A stretch of 58,447 bases of DNA from an uncultured Clostridia bacterium (GTDB taxonomy: Bacteria > Bacillota > Clostridia > TANB77 > CAG-508): contig CANQEI010000008.1 of NCBI GenBank assembly GCA_947594845.1, forward strand, positions 1 through 58,447, written 5' to 3'. The position numbers and the translations under genes are program-made. The notes under the pieces are model-generated. The model was given only the letters and a program-made list of their open reading frames with translations. It did no database searches and was not told the DNA's origin. Numbering within the stretch: position 1 is the first letter of the stretch; each line of letters begins with the position of its first letter. Of this stretch, positions 33,670 to 43,587 are shown piece after piece.

Positions 33670-33906
33670 ATGAGATTAGACAAATTTTTAAAAATGAGCA
33701 GAATTATAAAAAGACGCAGTGTTGCAAACGAATTTGTAGATAGTGGAAGAGTTAGCGTAAACGGGAAAATTGCAAAAGCAAGTTATGAGGTGAAAGTAGG
33801 AGATATTCTAGAAATACAATTTGGTGATAAAACATCTAAAATTCAAATTTTAACAATACCAAAAGTTGAAGGAAAAGATGTATCTGAAATAATAAAATTA
33901 TTATAA
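33670..33906 (+). CDS. S4 domain RNA-binding protein, RqcP/YabO-like
   Basis: A 78-residue protein that is essentially one S4 RNA-binding domain: MRLDKFLKMSRIIKRRSVANEF followed by VNGKIAKASYEVKVGDILEI. It matches the RqcP (YabO/Hsp15) group, which acts with RqcH in adding alanine tails to nascent chains on stalled 60S-like 50S subunits. In Bacillus the gene lies near mfd and spoVT; here it precedes dnaE. AGGAG precedes the ATG. The specific role is inferred from the family. Confidence 0.85.
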   Translation: MRLDKFLKMSRIIKRRSVANEFVDSGRVSVNGKIAKASYEVKVGDILEIQFGDKTSKIQILTIPKVEGKDVSEIIKLL

Positions 33907-33916
33907 GGAGATAAAT

Positions 33917-36900
33917 ATGGCGGAATTTGTGCATTTACATGTACATAGTGAATACAGTTTACTAGACGGAATGAGCAGAATTAAAGATTTACCAGTAAGA
34001 GCAAAAGAACTCGGAATGAAAGCAATTGCCCTTACTGACCATGGCGTAATGTATGGTGCAGTAGATTTTTATAAAGAATGCAAAAAAAATGATATTAAAC
34101 CTATTATAGGATGCGAAGTATATGTTGCTACTCGAACAAGATTTGATAAAGAAGCAAATATTGATAGTAGCTATAATCACTTAATTTTATTAGCAAAAAA
34201 TAAAACTGGATATCAAAATTTAACAAAATTAGTCTCTTTATCTTTTATCGAAGGATTTTATTATAAACCACGAATTGATTTAGAAATACTAGAAAAATAT
34301 AGTGAGGGACTAGTATGCCTAAGTGCATGCTTAGCGGGAAGTTTAAGCCAAGCATTAATAAAAGGAGATACACAAAAAGCAGAAGAAATTGCATTATGGC
34401 ACAAAAGAGTATTTAAAGATGACTATTATATTGAAATTCAGCATAATGGATTAAGACAGCAGATAATGATAAATCAGAAATTGATTGAGCTTGCAAGAAA
34501 ATTAGATATACCACTAGTTGCGACAAATGATGCACATTATTTAAAAAAAGAAGATAGTTATTTTCATGAAGTCTTATTATGCATTCAAACAGGAAAAAGA
34601 ATGTCTGATGAAGATAGAATGAAATTTGAAACAGAAGAATTCTATATAAAATCGCCAGAAGAAATGGCAGACTATTTTTCAGAAATTCCGGAGGCTGTGG
34701 AGAATACAGTAAAAATAGCAGAAAAGTGTAACTATGACTTCGAATTTGGCGTAACTAAATTACCTAATTACGATGTACCTAAAGAATATGAAACACATGC
34801 AGATTATTTCAAACACTTATGCTATGAAGGAATAAAGAAAAGGTATGGAGAAAACCCATCTAAAGAAATAATGGATAGATTAGAATATGAAATATCTGTT
34901 ATTGAAAAAATGGGATATGTAGACTACTTTTTAATTGTTTGGGATTATATAAATTATGCAAAATCAGTTGGAATACCAGTAGGACCAGGGCGTGGATCTG
35001 GTGCAGGATCTATTGCGGCATATGCAATTGGAATAACTGATATAGATCCAATAAAATATGGCTTAATTTTTGAAAGATTTTTAAATCCTGAAAGAATTAG
35101 TATGCCAGATTTTGACGTTGATTTTTGCTATGAGAGAAGACAAGAAGTTATAGAATACGTTGAGAGAAAATATGGAAAAGATCATGTTTCACAAATTATA
35201 ACTTTTGGAACGATGGCTGCAAGAATGGTAATAAGAGATGTTGGAAGAGTTTTAGATTATCCATATGCAGAAACAGATAAATTAGCTAAAATGATACCTA
35301 TGGAAGTACATATAACAATTCCAAAAGCACTTGAACAAAACAGAGAATTAAAAGAGTTATATGAAAAAGATGAACAAGTAAAACAACTAATAGATATAGC
35401 TATAAAATTAGAAGGCTTACCAAGACAAGCTTCAACACATGCATGTGGAATAGTAATAACAAAAGATCCAGTAGACACATATGTGCCTTTATATGTAAAT
35501 GATGGAAATATATCAACACAATATACAATGAATTTACTTGAAGAACTTGGACTATTAAAAATGGACTTTTTAGGTCTAAGAACGTTAACAGTTATTTCAG
35601 ATACGGAGAAGCTTGTAAAACAAACAAGAAATATAGATGTTAAGTACGATAAAGAAATGAATGATCCAAAAGTCTATAAGTTATGGTCAGAAGGTCAAAG
35701 CATTGGAATATTCCAATTTGAAAGCCAAGGAATGACTAATTTTATGAAAGACTTAAAACCAGATTGCTTAGAAGACATAATTGCAGGAGTCTCATTATAT
35801 AGACCTGGACCAATGGACCAAATACCACGATATGTTCAAGGAAAACAAAATCCAGGGCATAATGTTTACACACATCCAGCATTAGAACCAATATTAAATG
35901 TAACTTATGGCTGTATGGTATATCAAGAACAAGTTATGCAAATAGTTAGGGATTTAGCAGGATATTCTCTAGGAAGAGCAGACTTAGTTAGAAGAGCAAT
36001 GGGAAAGAAAAAATTAGACATAATGGCAAAGGAAAGAGAATATTTTATTCATGGGCAAGTTGATGAAAATGGAAATATTGTTGTACCTGGCTGTGTAAGA
36101 AATGGAATAGATGAGCAATCTGCCAACAAGATTTTTGATGAAATGGCTGAGTTTGCTAAATATGCTTTTAATAAATCACATGCAGCAGCATATTCAGTTG
36201 TATCATACAGAACAGCTTATTTAAAAACATATTATCCAGAAGAGTTTATGGCTGCAACTTTAAATAGTTTTTTAGGAAATTTAGATAAAGTGCCAATATA
36301 TATTGATGAATGTAAAAGGCTAAATATCGAAATTTTAAAACCTGACATAAATAAAAGTTTTACAAAATTTACTGTCCAAGATGGAAAAATAAGATTTGGA
36401 TTGGGAAGTATAAAAAATGTTGGGGTAGCAGCAATTGAAACAGTTATAGAAGAAAGAAACAAAAATGGAAATTTTGAATCATTTACAGATTTTTGCGAAA
36501 GAATTCAAAGCGGAACAATCAATAAAAAATGTATAGAATGCTTAATCAAAGCAGGATGCTTTGATGAGATGAAACAAACAAGAGCAACACTTCTAGCATC
36601 ATATGAAAAAATATTAGATACAATAAGCAATCAGGGAAGAAATTCTTTAGAAAATCAAGTTACAATGTTTGATTTTGTAGAACCAGAAGAAACTACCAAA
36701 TATCAATACACAATTTTAAAGGAATTAGAACAAAAAGAAATTTTAAGTCAAGAAAAAGAAATGCTAGGTATATATATTTCAGGACACCCACTTGAAAAAA
36801 TAAAGGAAGAAATAAAAAGACAAACAAATATAAATTCGATACAAATAAAAGACTTAAACGAAGAAAATATTTCTGGATTTAAAGATGGGCAAATTGTAAA

Positions 36901-37375
36901 ATATGCTGGAACAATAACTAGTATAAAGAAAAAATATACAAAGAAAAATACAATTATGGCATTTGTAACAGTAGAAGATTTATATGGAAATATTGAAATT
37001 GTTATATTCGATAGTGTATACTCTAAGTGTGATAATATTTTAGTAGAAGACAATGTTGTACTTGTAGAGGGAAGATTAAGCATAAAAGAAGATGAAGAAG
37101 CTAGAATTATAGTACAAAGCATAAAAGAATTTTCAGAAGAAAAAACAAGCATGCAAAAGAAAAATGAATTGATTATAGATATCACAGAGTTAACAACAGA
37201 ACAAAAAGAAAAATTAAAAGGAGCAATAAAATTCTTTTCAGGTGATAGAGTAAACACTAAAATTAATGTTGCCGAAAAAAATGAAATAAAACCCTGTGGT
37301 GCAATTTATTTAACAGATGAAATTTTAAATGAATTTAAAGAGATAGTTGGAGGAAAAAATGTGGTACTCGAGTAA
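33917..37375 (+). CDS. dnaE: DNA polymerase III alpha subunit
   Basis: A 1152-residue replicative polymerase subunit of the DnaE type. The N-terminal PHP domain starts with FVHLHVHSEYSLLDG (residues 4-18). The palm has the GPGRGSGAGS motif (near 357-366) and the catalytic Asp residues Asp398, Asp400 and Asp402 in PDFDVDF. Helix-hairpin-helix and OB domains follow (OB region near 1000-1080). Firmicutes usually also have PolC for leading-strand work, with DnaE extending primers. AAGGAG precedes the ATG, and the rqcP-like gene ends 11 bases before. Confidence 0.97.
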   Translation: MAEFVHLHVHSEYSLLDGMSRIKDLPVRAKELGMKAIALTDHGVMYGAVDFYKECKKNDIKPIIGCEVYVATRTRFDKEANIDSSYNHLILLAKNKTGYQNLTKLVSLSFIEGFYYKPRIDLEILEKYSEGLVCLSACLAGSLSQALIKGDTQKAEEIALWHKRVFKDDYYIEIQHNGLRQQIMINQKLIELARKLDIPLVATNDAHYLKKEDSYFHEVLLCIQTGKRMSDEDRMKFETEEFYIKSPEEMADYFSEIPEAVENTVKIAEKCNYDFEFGVTKLPNYDVPKEYETHADYFKHLCYEGIKKRYGENPSKEIMDRLEYEISVIEKMGYVDYFLIVWDYINYAKSVGIPVGPGRGSGAGSIAAYAIGITDIDPIKYGLIFERFLNPERISMPDFDVDFCYERRQEVIEYVERKYGKDHVSQIITFGTMAARMVIRDVGRVLDYPYAETDKLAKMIPMEVHITIPKALEQNRELKELYEKDEQVKQLIDIAIKLEGLPRQASTHACGIVITKDPVDTYVPLYVNDGNISTQYTMNLLEELGLLKMDFLGLRTLTVISDTEKLVKQTRNIDVKYDKEMNDPKVYKLWSEGQSIGIFQFESQGMTNFMKDLKPDCLEDIIAGVSLYRPGPMDQIPRYVQGKQNPGHNVYTHPALEPILNVTYGCMVYQEQVMQIVRDLAGYSLGRADLVRRAMGKKKLDIMAKEREYFIHGQVDENGNIVVPGCVRNGIDEQSANKIFDEMAEFAKYAFNKSHAAAYSVVSYRTAYLKTYYPEEFMAATLNSFLGNLDKVPIYIDECKRLNIEILKPDINKSFTKFTVQDGKIRFGLGSIKNVGVAAIETVIEERNKNGNFESFTDFCERIQSGTINKKCIECLIKAGCFDEMKQTRATLLASYEKILDTISNQGRNSLENQVTMFDFVEPEETTKYQYTILKELEQKEILSQEKEMLGIYISGHPLEKIKEEIKRQTNINSIQIKDLNEENISGFKDGQIVKYAGTITSIKKKYTKKNTIMAFVTVEDLYGNIEIVIFDSVYSKCDNILVEDNVVLVEGRLSIKEDEEARIIVQSIKEFSEEKTSMQKKNELIIDITELTTEQKEKLKGAIKFFSGDRVNTKINVAEKNEIKPCGAIYLTDEILNEFKEIVGGKNVVLE

Positions 37376-38555
37376 TTACGTGAGCTTAGACAAAAGAAAA
37401 ATAATGAAGACTTTTTGGCAGAAAGTTGCAGGAAGACTGGAAGTAACAACAGGAAATATCAAATATGTGAGACCTCTAAATTATGAAACAGATGAAAAAA
37501 GAGTAATTATAGATGAAGATTCACCAGTTTTAAATTTAAAAAATAATAATTTACCACTATTTGAAGATGCATTAACAGAATATGTTAAAACTTTTTTTGC
37601 AAGCGAAAGAAACTGGGCAAATCCAATTACAGCTTGTTGTAATCAAGAAGACAAATTAGTACATGCAATTTCAGCATTATGGCTAAATGCTACCTATGAT
37701 GATTTTGATAGACCAATAGAATTTATAAAAAGATACACAAATTTCTTAAAAGATAATACGTTTGAGGAATTTACATATGGAAAATCAATATCTGGTATCC
37801 AAACTCTTCATGATTGCGAACTACAAATTACAGAAGATGAACAGGGAGAGTTCCAAGAAACTCCCACAGCAATAAATTTTACTGTAAAAAAAGGAGAGTT
37901 TGAGAAAGTATTACCAAGAATTGCTTTTGGAATTAGTGATAACACAGCATACATTTATGGTGTACAAGGATTGAAAAGAGAGTCGGGAGAATCACCAGAA
38001 ATTAAAAAAATAAACAGAAGTAGGTATGCTGTAAACAACAAAAACACAATGCCAGAAGATTATCAAAATGTTTATTTAAAACAAGAGCCATATGCGTATA
38101 TAAGTTTATTTGCATTTTTAACTATGTTAAAACAAAAAGGAATAACAAAAGTTGCTTTACCATCATTTTTACCAATAAGATATGAAAATAAAGAAAAAAC
38201 ATTAGAACAAAGAACAAGTAAATTAATAAGTGAATTACCTGATAATGGCGAAACAACTAAAGAAAAACGAAAAATTGAAAAAGATGCAGAACAAATAAAA
38301 AACGATCAACAGCGTATACAATATAATATTACTAATAAATTTCTAGCATATATTACTAGAATGGAATGCGAAGTACATGGAATAGAGATAACTGCAGTTC
38401 CCGAGGATACAGGTGGAAGCATGTGGTTAGATATAGCTAAAATGCAACCTAGTGAAAAGACAAATCCTATTTTTAGTGAAATATATGCAAAAATAGAAGA
38501 TTTAATGAAAACAAAAGAAGAAAGTGAAGAAACTACAGAAAAAGAAGAAAGATAA
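37359..38555 (+). CDS. Conserved hypothetical protein at the head of the Bat-like operon
   Basis: A 398-residue soluble protein I do not recognise. It has an N-terminal mixed domain (about 1-200), a basic stretch near 205-225, and a C-terminal part with YISLFAFLTMLKQKGITKVALPSFLP (near 244-269). An Arg/Lys/Glu-rich charged helix follows (near 275-325), with an acidic tail rich in Glu and Lys. The start overlaps the dnaE end by 17 bases. A TTG at 37347 is also in frame, but GGAGG at 37349-37353 points to the ATG at 37359. It precedes moxR by 12 bases and may belong to that operon. Confidence 0.75.
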   Translation: MWYSSNYVSLDKRKIMKTFWQKVAGRLEVTTGNIKYVRPLNYETDEKRVIIDEDSPVLNLKNNNLPLFEDALTEYVKTFFASERNWANPITACCNQEDKLVHAISALWLNATYDDFDRPIEFIKRYTNFLKDNTFEEFTYGKSISGIQTLHDCELQITEDEQGEFQETPTAINFTVKKGEFEKVLPRIAFGISDNTAYIYGVQGLKRESGESPEIKKINRSRYAVNNKNTMPEDYQNVYLKQEPYAYISLFAFLTMLKQKGITKVALPSFLPIRYENKEKTLEQRTSKLISELPDNGETTKEKRKIEKDAEQIKNDQQRIQYNITNKFLAYITRMECEVHGIEITAVPEDTGGSMWLDIAKMQPSEKTNPIFSEIYAKIEDLMKTKEESEETTEKEER

Positions 38556-38567
38556 AGGAGTATTAAT

Positions 38568-39563
38568 ATGAATACAGAAGATAGTGTAAAAATTACGCAA
38601 GAAGAATTAAACAGAAGTATTGAAACAATACGAAAGTTGTGGAATTATTATGGAGAAAAGATAGTAGGACAAAAAAGTTTGGGACTATCCTTAATAATAT
38701 CATTAATAGCGAATGGACATATTCTATTAGAATCTGTTCCAGGACTAGCAAAAACAACAGCAGCTAAAGTTATAACAGATGCAGTTTCTGGAAAATTTTC
38801 AAGAATACAATGTACACCAGATTTGCTACCAAGTGATATTATAGGAACTCAAACTTTTAATTATGCCCAAAATACTTTTGAAACAAAATTAGGACCAGTA
38901 TATGCAAACTTTGTTTTATTAGATGAAATTAACAGATCAAGTGCAAAAACACAAAGTGCTATGCTAGAAGCAATGCAAGAACATCAAACAAGTATTGGTG
39001 GAGTTATATACAAAATGCCAGAGGTATTTATAGTAATAGCAACACAAAACCCTATAGAACAAGAAGGAACATATCTATTATCAGAAGCACAATTAGATAG
39101 ATTTTTAATAAAAGAAAAAATCGATTACCCTAATGTAGATGAAGAAATGGAAATATTAAACAGAATAGAAAAAGATGCTTTTTCAAACAATCAGGCTATT
39201 CTAGGACTTGAAGATGTAAAGTTCTTACAAGAAATGGCAAAGAAAGTATATATAGATAATTCAGTAAAAAGATATATCGTAGAAATAATTAATGCAACAC
39301 GAAACACAGATAAAATAATTTCAAAAGACTTATCTAAGTATGTAACAATGGGCTCAAGCTCAAGAGGTGCAATAGCATTTATGGAGTGTGCAAAAGCCTT
39401 AGCATTAATAAGAGGAAGAGCATACGTAATACCAGAAGATATAAAATCATTAAGTTACAATGTGTTAAGACACAGAATTGAATTAAATTATGCAGCTGTA
39501 GCAGATGACGTAAAAGTTGAAACTATAATTGATGCCATAATGGAGGCGATTAAAACACCATGA
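38568..39563 (+). CDS. MoxR family AAA+ ATPase
   Basis: A 331-residue MoxR-type AAA+ chaperone ATPase. The P-loop is seen in LLESVPGLAKTTAAKVI (near residues 46-62), and Walker B is LLDEINRSSAKTQSAML (near 113-129). The sensor region EGTYLLSEAQLDRF (near 161-174) and a C-terminal lid domain complete the fold. MoxR proteins act with VWA-domain proteins to insert metals or remodel complexes. Here it sits just ahead of a DUF58 gene and two VWA genes, the classical gene order. AAAGGAG precedes the ATG. Confidence 0.93.
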   Translation: MNTEDSVKITQEELNRSIETIRKLWNYYGEKIVGQKSLGLSLIISLIANGHILLESVPGLAKTTAAKVITDAVSGKFSRIQCTPDLLPSDIIGTQTFNYAQNTFETKLGPVYANFVLLDEINRSSAKTQSAMLEAMQEHQTSIGGVIYKMPEVFIVIATQNPIEQEGTYLLSEAQLDRFLIKEKIDYPNVDEEMEILNRIEKDAFSNNQAILGLEDVKFLQEMAKKVYIDNSVKRYIVEIINATRNTDKIISKDLSKYVTMGSSSRGAIAFMECAKALALIRGRAYVIPEDIKSLSYNVLRHRIELNYAAVADDVKVETIIDAIMEAIKTP

Positions 39564-40435
39564 AAATGAGTTATATAACCAAAATAAAAGCTAATATTTC
39601 AATATATGCCAGCAAAAAGACATCAAATATTTTAGATGGAGCATACAAATCAATATACAAAGGAAGAAGTATGAACTTCGAAGACCTGAGAGAATATGTT
39701 ATAGGAGATAACATAAAAGATATTGATTGGAAAGCATCTGCTAGAAGCGGAAATGTCCTAATAAAGCAGTATATTGCTGAAAAAAAGCATAATATTATGC
39801 TAGTAATGGACACAGGGAAAAAAATGATGGCAGATACCAAAGAGGAAGAAGCAAAAAAGGATGTAGCAATAGCAACTGCTGGAACTATTGCATATTTAGC
39901 TAATAAAAATGGGGATTATGTAGGTGCAATATATAATAAAAATGAAGAAATAAAATTTTTCCCATTCAAAGAAGGTCTATTTAATATAGAAAGAATACTT
40001 TCTAACTATGATAGTGATGCTGATTGCGAAGACACAAATAACATAGAAAAAATGATTGACTATATAAAGAAAAATATAAAAAGAAAAATGATAATCTTTA
40101 TAATTACAGATTTACAAGGAATAGATGCAATAAAAGAAAAGCAAATAAAAGATATATCAGGAATGCATGATGTTATGGTAATAAATATCAGTGATGCAGA
40201 TATGACAGGAGAAAGCGCATATGATGTTGAAAATAATATCTACATACCACGTCTATTCCTACAAGATAAAAAATTACATGAACTAGAAGAAAAAACAAAA
40301 AATGATTTATACAAAAAAAAGAAAAAGATGTTTGAAAGAACTAGAGTATCAACAATAACAGTAGATAGTGAAAAAGAAATTACCTCACAAATTATAAAAT
40401 TATTAGAAAGGCATAGAAATGCAAATATCCGTTAG
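39560..40435 (+). CDS. DUF58 domain protein (VWA-like partner of MoxR)
   Basis: A 291-residue cytoplasmic DUF58 protein, which usually follows moxR. The family hallmark is the YKGRSMNFEDLREYVIGDNIKDIDWKASARSG region (residues about 31-62). The VWA-like fold follows, with LVMDTGKKM (near 80-88) in the place of the MIDAS DxSxS motif. The Ser positions are Thr or Lys here, so metal binding may be weak. Its ATG overlaps the moxR stop (ATGA), giving coupled translation. Confidence 0.92.
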   Translation: MKMSYITKIKANISIYASKKTSNILDGAYKSIYKGRSMNFEDLREYVIGDNIKDIDWKASARSGNVLIKQYIAEKKHNIMLVMDTGKKMMADTKEEEAKKDVAIATAGTIAYLANKNGDYVGAIYNKNEEIKFFPFKEGLFNIERILSNYDSDADCEDTNNIEKMIDYIKKNIKRKMIIFIITDLQGIDAIKEKQIKDISGMHDVMVINISDADMTGESAYDVENNIYIPRLFLQDKKLHELEEKTKNDLYKKKKKMFERTRVSTITVDSEKEITSQIIKLLERHRNANIR

Positions 40436-40889
40436 TTTACAATCACCATATTCATATTCAATATATCCAATAATTATAATAGGAATATTAGTTGTTATAT
40501 CATCATTAATTTTATATTTTTATAAAATAAAAGAAAAGGAGACTCCAAAAACACCAGAAGAAATAAAACAATTTGTTCCTAAAAATTTAAATACGTTGAA
40601 AAGTAAATACATAAAAAAGATAAATATTCTTGAAGAAAAATTACTTACAAATAAAATTAATATAAGAACCGCATATCAAGGCTTAAGTAGTATAATAAGA
40701 TATTTTGTATATGAAGTAACAAACATAAAAGTTCATAATTATACCCTAAAAGATATAGAAAGATTAAATATGCCGGTTTTGTCTGAACTTATTCAAGAAT
40801 ATTATGCACCAGAATTTGCAGAAAGATCATTAGGAAATATAAAAGCATCATTAGAAAAAACTAGAAAGGTAATAGAAAAATGGAACTAA
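40419..40889 (+). CDS. Single-helix membrane protein, DUF4381-like
   Basis: A 156-residue protein with a short outside N-terminus, one membrane helix (about residues 14-36) and a cytoplasmic helical domain (about 50-156). In Bat-type operons a DUF4381 protein of this size and topology sits between the DUF58 gene and the first VWA gene, which is exactly its position here. The sequence similarity itself is not strong enough to be sure. It overlaps both neighbours (17 bases with DUF58, 10 with the VWA gene). Confidence 0.75.
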   Translation: MQISVSLQSPYSYSIYPIIIIGILVVISSLILYFYKIKEKETPKTPEEIKQFVPKNLNTLKSKYIKKINILEEKLLTNKINIRTAYQGLSSIIRYFVYEVTNIKVHNYTLKDIERLNMPVLSELIQEYYAPEFAERSLGNIKASLEKTRKVIEKWN

Positions 40890-41878
40890 CATATCCTCTT
40901 GTTTTATACATAGGAATACCTATTTTAATAGTGTTAATCATATTAATTAGTATAAAAAGAAAGAAACCCAACTACAAAAATGGTAAAAAAATAGCTAATA
41001 CGCAATATGCAAAAAAAGTACCATATTATCAAAAAATATTACAGCAGTATAGAATACTTTCTATCATAATAAAAATAATTTGCGTAATCACAATAGTAAT
41101 ATCTTTAGTACTTTTATCAAGACCTTCAAAAGTTGAAACAAGTGAGACCAAAAGATACAGTAGGGACATTTTTTTATGCCTAGATGTTTCAACATCTGTT
41201 ATAGATTTAGATCAAAATTTAGTCTCTGAAATGAAAGATACTGTTAAAAGTTTAAAAGGTGAAAGATTTGGTATATCAATTTTCAATACATCTTCAGATG
41301 TTATTGTACCACTTACAGATGATTATGAGTATGTTTTAGAAACTTTAGATAAATTAGAGGAAGCATTCGAATCATATAGTTCTACTGGGCTATATCCAAC
41401 ATTTTTGCAGGCAGGAACATTAGTTGGAAATATGGAAAGAGGAAGTTCTATAATAGGGGAAAATTTAGCATCATGCTTGTATAGTTTTCCAAATTTAGAA
41501 GAAGAAAGAACAAGAATTGTTTTATTTGCAACTGACAATGATGATTATGCTATGTCAAAACCTGTAGCAACTTTAGAAGATGCAGGAGAAATTGGTAAAG
41601 AAAATAAAATAGTAGTTTATGCAATATGTCCTAAAGCAACTACAGACATAGATAAAGAAGAACTACAAGATGTGGTAAGAACGACTGGCGGAGAACTTTA
41701 TACAGAAGATGGAAAAGAAACAGTTTCAAATATAGTACAACAAATAGAGTCAAAACAAAAAACGGAAATAGAAGGATCTAAAGAAACGAAAAGGTTAGAT
41801 AAACCAGAAATTCCTTTTATAATTTTATTAATATCAATAATAGTATTATTTATAACAAGTAAAAAGGTGAAAATATGA
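40880..41878 (+). CDS. VWA domain membrane protein (BatA-like)
   Basis: A 332-residue protein with two N-terminal membrane helices (about residues 4-24 and 59-80), an outside VWA domain and a C-terminal helix (about 310-328). The MIDAS motif is DIFLCLDVSTSV (near 95-106), with the DxSxS pattern intact, so metal-dependent binding is likely. Topology and order match BatA of the Bacteroides aerotolerance operon. It overlaps the 40419 gene and runs into the next VWA gene through an ATGA-type junction. Confidence 0.9.
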   Translation: MELTYPLVLYIGIPILIVLIILISIKRKKPNYKNGKKIANTQYAKKVPYYQKILQQYRILSIIIKIICVITIVISLVLLSRPSKVETSETKRYSRDIFLCLDVSTSVIDLDQNLVSEMKDTVKSLKGERFGISIFNTSSDVIVPLTDDYEYVLETLDKLEEAFESYSSTGLYPTFLQAGTLVGNMERGSSIIGENLASCLYSFPNLEEERTRIVLFATDNDDYAMSKPVATLEDAGEIGKENKIVVYAICPKATTDIDKEELQDVVRTTGGELYTEDGKETVSNIVQQIESKQKTEIEGSKETKRLDKPEIPFIILLISIIVLFITSKKVKI

Positions 41879-42816
41879 TAGTATCTCCAATAATCCCAAT
41901 ATGGTTAATGGGAATAATTTGTGTAATTTTAATAATTTTAAAAAGTAAAAACTGGAAAACTTTTATAAGACAAATAATTATAGTTATTTTATTATTTTTA
42001 ATAAATTTAAGAATAATGATACCATCTAAAAATGCAAAAGTAGTAGAAACCAATTTAAATGTCTTTTTAGTAATTGACAATACAATAAGCATGGTAGCGG
42101 AAGATTATAATGGAAATAAAACAAGACTAAGTGGAGTAAAAAAAGATTGCGAGTATATAATTGAACAATTATCTGGATCTAGTTTTTCAATAATAACTTT
42201 TAACAATACTTCCAAAATTTTAACTCCAATGACCAAAGACAATGATATGACATTAGGAGCATTAGACACAATTTCACCTATAGATGAATTTTATGCTAGA
42301 GGAACTACAATGAATGTTGTATTAGAAAATTTAGAAACATCATTAAAAAGGGGAGCTGAAAAAGAAGGTAGAAGAAATATTGTATTTTTCATAAGTGATG
42401 GAGAAATAACAAATGAAGAAGAATTAAAATCTTTTTCAAGTACAAAAAAATATATTTCAAATGGAGCTGTATTAGGATATGGAACAGACAAAGGCGGAAA
42501 AATGAAAGTTAAAGACATGTATTCCGATAAAGAAGAATATTTGGAAGATACTTCAGCCGATTATCCATATCCAAAAGCCGTATCTAAAATTGATGAAGAA
42601 AATTTAAAGAAAATTGCCAAAGATATGGATATAGATTATATTCATGCTACAAAACAATCTAATATTGAATCAAAAGTTAAAGAAATAAAAAGAGATGCGA
42701 TTCAAAATTTAGGTGATACACAAAAAATGCTTTATGATGACATATATTTTATATTTGTAATTCCACTTTTAGGAATGCTACTATTCGAATTAATAAACTA
42801 CAGGAAAAATCTATAA
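41875..42816 (+). CDS. VWA domain membrane protein (BatB-like)
   Basis: A 313-residue membrane protein with two N-terminal helices (about residues 7-20 and 29-45). Its VWA domain has FLVIDNTISMV (near 65-75), a DxTxS variant of the MIDAS motif, with a later NIVFFISDGE (near 168-177). A C-terminal membrane helix (about 287-305) is followed by a basic end. It is the second of two adjacent VWA genes, as in BatA-BatB. The start overlaps the preceding stop by 4 bases, and AAAGGTG precedes the ATG. Confidence 0.9.
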   Translation: MIVSPIIPIWLMGIICVILIILKSKNWKTFIRQIIIVILLFLINLRIMIPSKNAKVVETNLNVFLVIDNTISMVAEDYNGNKTRLSGVKKDCEYIIEQLSGSSFSIITFNNTSKILTPMTKDNDMTLGALDTISPIDEFYARGTTMNVVLENLETSLKRGAEKEGRRNIVFFISDGEITNEEELKSFSSTKKYISNGAVLGYGTDKGGKMKVKDMYSDKEEYLEDTSADYPYPKAVSKIDEENLKKIAKDMDIDYIHATKQSNIESKVKEIKRDAIQNLGDTQKMLYDDIYFIFVIPLLGMLLFELINYRKNL

Positions 42817-42836
42817 TACAAAGAGAGGAAACATAA

Positions 42837-43544
42837 ATGAAAAAGACTTTATTAATATTAATAATAATCGAAATAGTAATAGTAATAATATTCTTAAGGT
42901 TTGCATGCGTATTTTTTATTAATGAGAGATTTTTAATAAATTATAGAAAAGAAAAATATAATATAAATTCGATAAAAATATTGGCTTTTGCAAATTTTAG
43001 TGAAAGTTATATATATCACTACAATCAAGGAAATTTATTTTATAAAAATGGGAAATACAAAGAAGCTATAAATGAGTATTATAAGGCATTAGAAAAGTAT
43101 ATACCAAAGGGAAAAGAATGTTCAATAAGAATAAATTTAGCACTTGCTAAAATTGCAACAATAGAAGACATAAATAGTGAGGAAGATAGGCAAAAGAATA
43201 TAGATACACTATTATCAGCCAGAAACGTATTATGTGAAAAAGGATGTGCTAATTCAAATGATAATAATGGACATAGCGAAGAAGCAGAAAAACTTAAGCA
43301 AGATATAGATAAATTATTAGAAAAATTACAAAATCCTGATAAAAACGAAGAAGAAAAAGAAGAAAACAAACAACAACAAGAAGAAGAAAAAAAAGAAAAG
43401 AAAGATGAAAATGATAAGAAAAAAGAAGAACTAAAAAAGAGACAAAAAGAAGCAATACAAGAACGACAAAAAGAAATTGAAGAAGATGAAAATTTATGGA
43501 AAAATACAGGAGTAGATTCATACTATGATGGCAAAAAGTGGTAA
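42837..43544 (+). CDS. TPR membrane protein (BatC-like)
   Basis: A 235-residue protein with an N-terminal signal-anchor helix (about residues 3-28) and a tetratricopeptide repeat near 60-84 (YHYNQGNLFYKNGKYKEAINEYYKAL). A long coiled coil made almost entirely of Glu, Lys and Gln (about 160-220) follows. The end, WKNTGVDSYYDGKKW, is reminiscent of the BatC C-terminal region. It is the last gene of the operon; no BatD- or BatE-like gene follows. AGAGAGG precedes the ATG. Confidence 0.88.
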   Translation: MKKTLLILIIIEIVIVIIFLRFACVFFINERFLINYRKEKYNINSIKILAFANFSESYIYHYNQGNLFYKNGKYKEAINEYYKALEKYIPKGKECSIRINLALAKIATIEDINSEEDRQKNIDTLLSARNVLCEKGCANSNDNNGHSEEAEKLKQDIDKLLEKLQNPDKNEEEKEENKQQQEEEKKEKKDENDKKKEELKKRQKEAIQERQKEIEEDENLWKNTGVDSYYDGKKW

Positions 43545-43547
43545 TAC

Positions 43548-43575
43548 TTTACAAATTATAAAAATATGTTATAAT
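43548..43575 (+). promoter_or_regulatory. Promoter of the valS operon
   Basis: TTTACA (43548-43553), 16-base spacer ending TGT (extended -10), TATAAT (43570-43575). It lies just ahead of the T-box leader. Confidence 0.7.
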
Positions 43576-43587
43576 AGTATACATAGT

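Noticed and set aside
36748..37257. 169-codon minus-strand frame inside dnaE
   Set aside because: It is a shadow of the highly A-rich dnaE coding strand, with a Phe/Ser-rich translation that matches nothing.
43294..43521. Minus-strand frame with a very hydrophobic product inside the TPR gene
   Set aside because: It mirrors the Glu/Lys coiled coil (GAA/AAA codons read in reverse give Phe, Leu and Ser).
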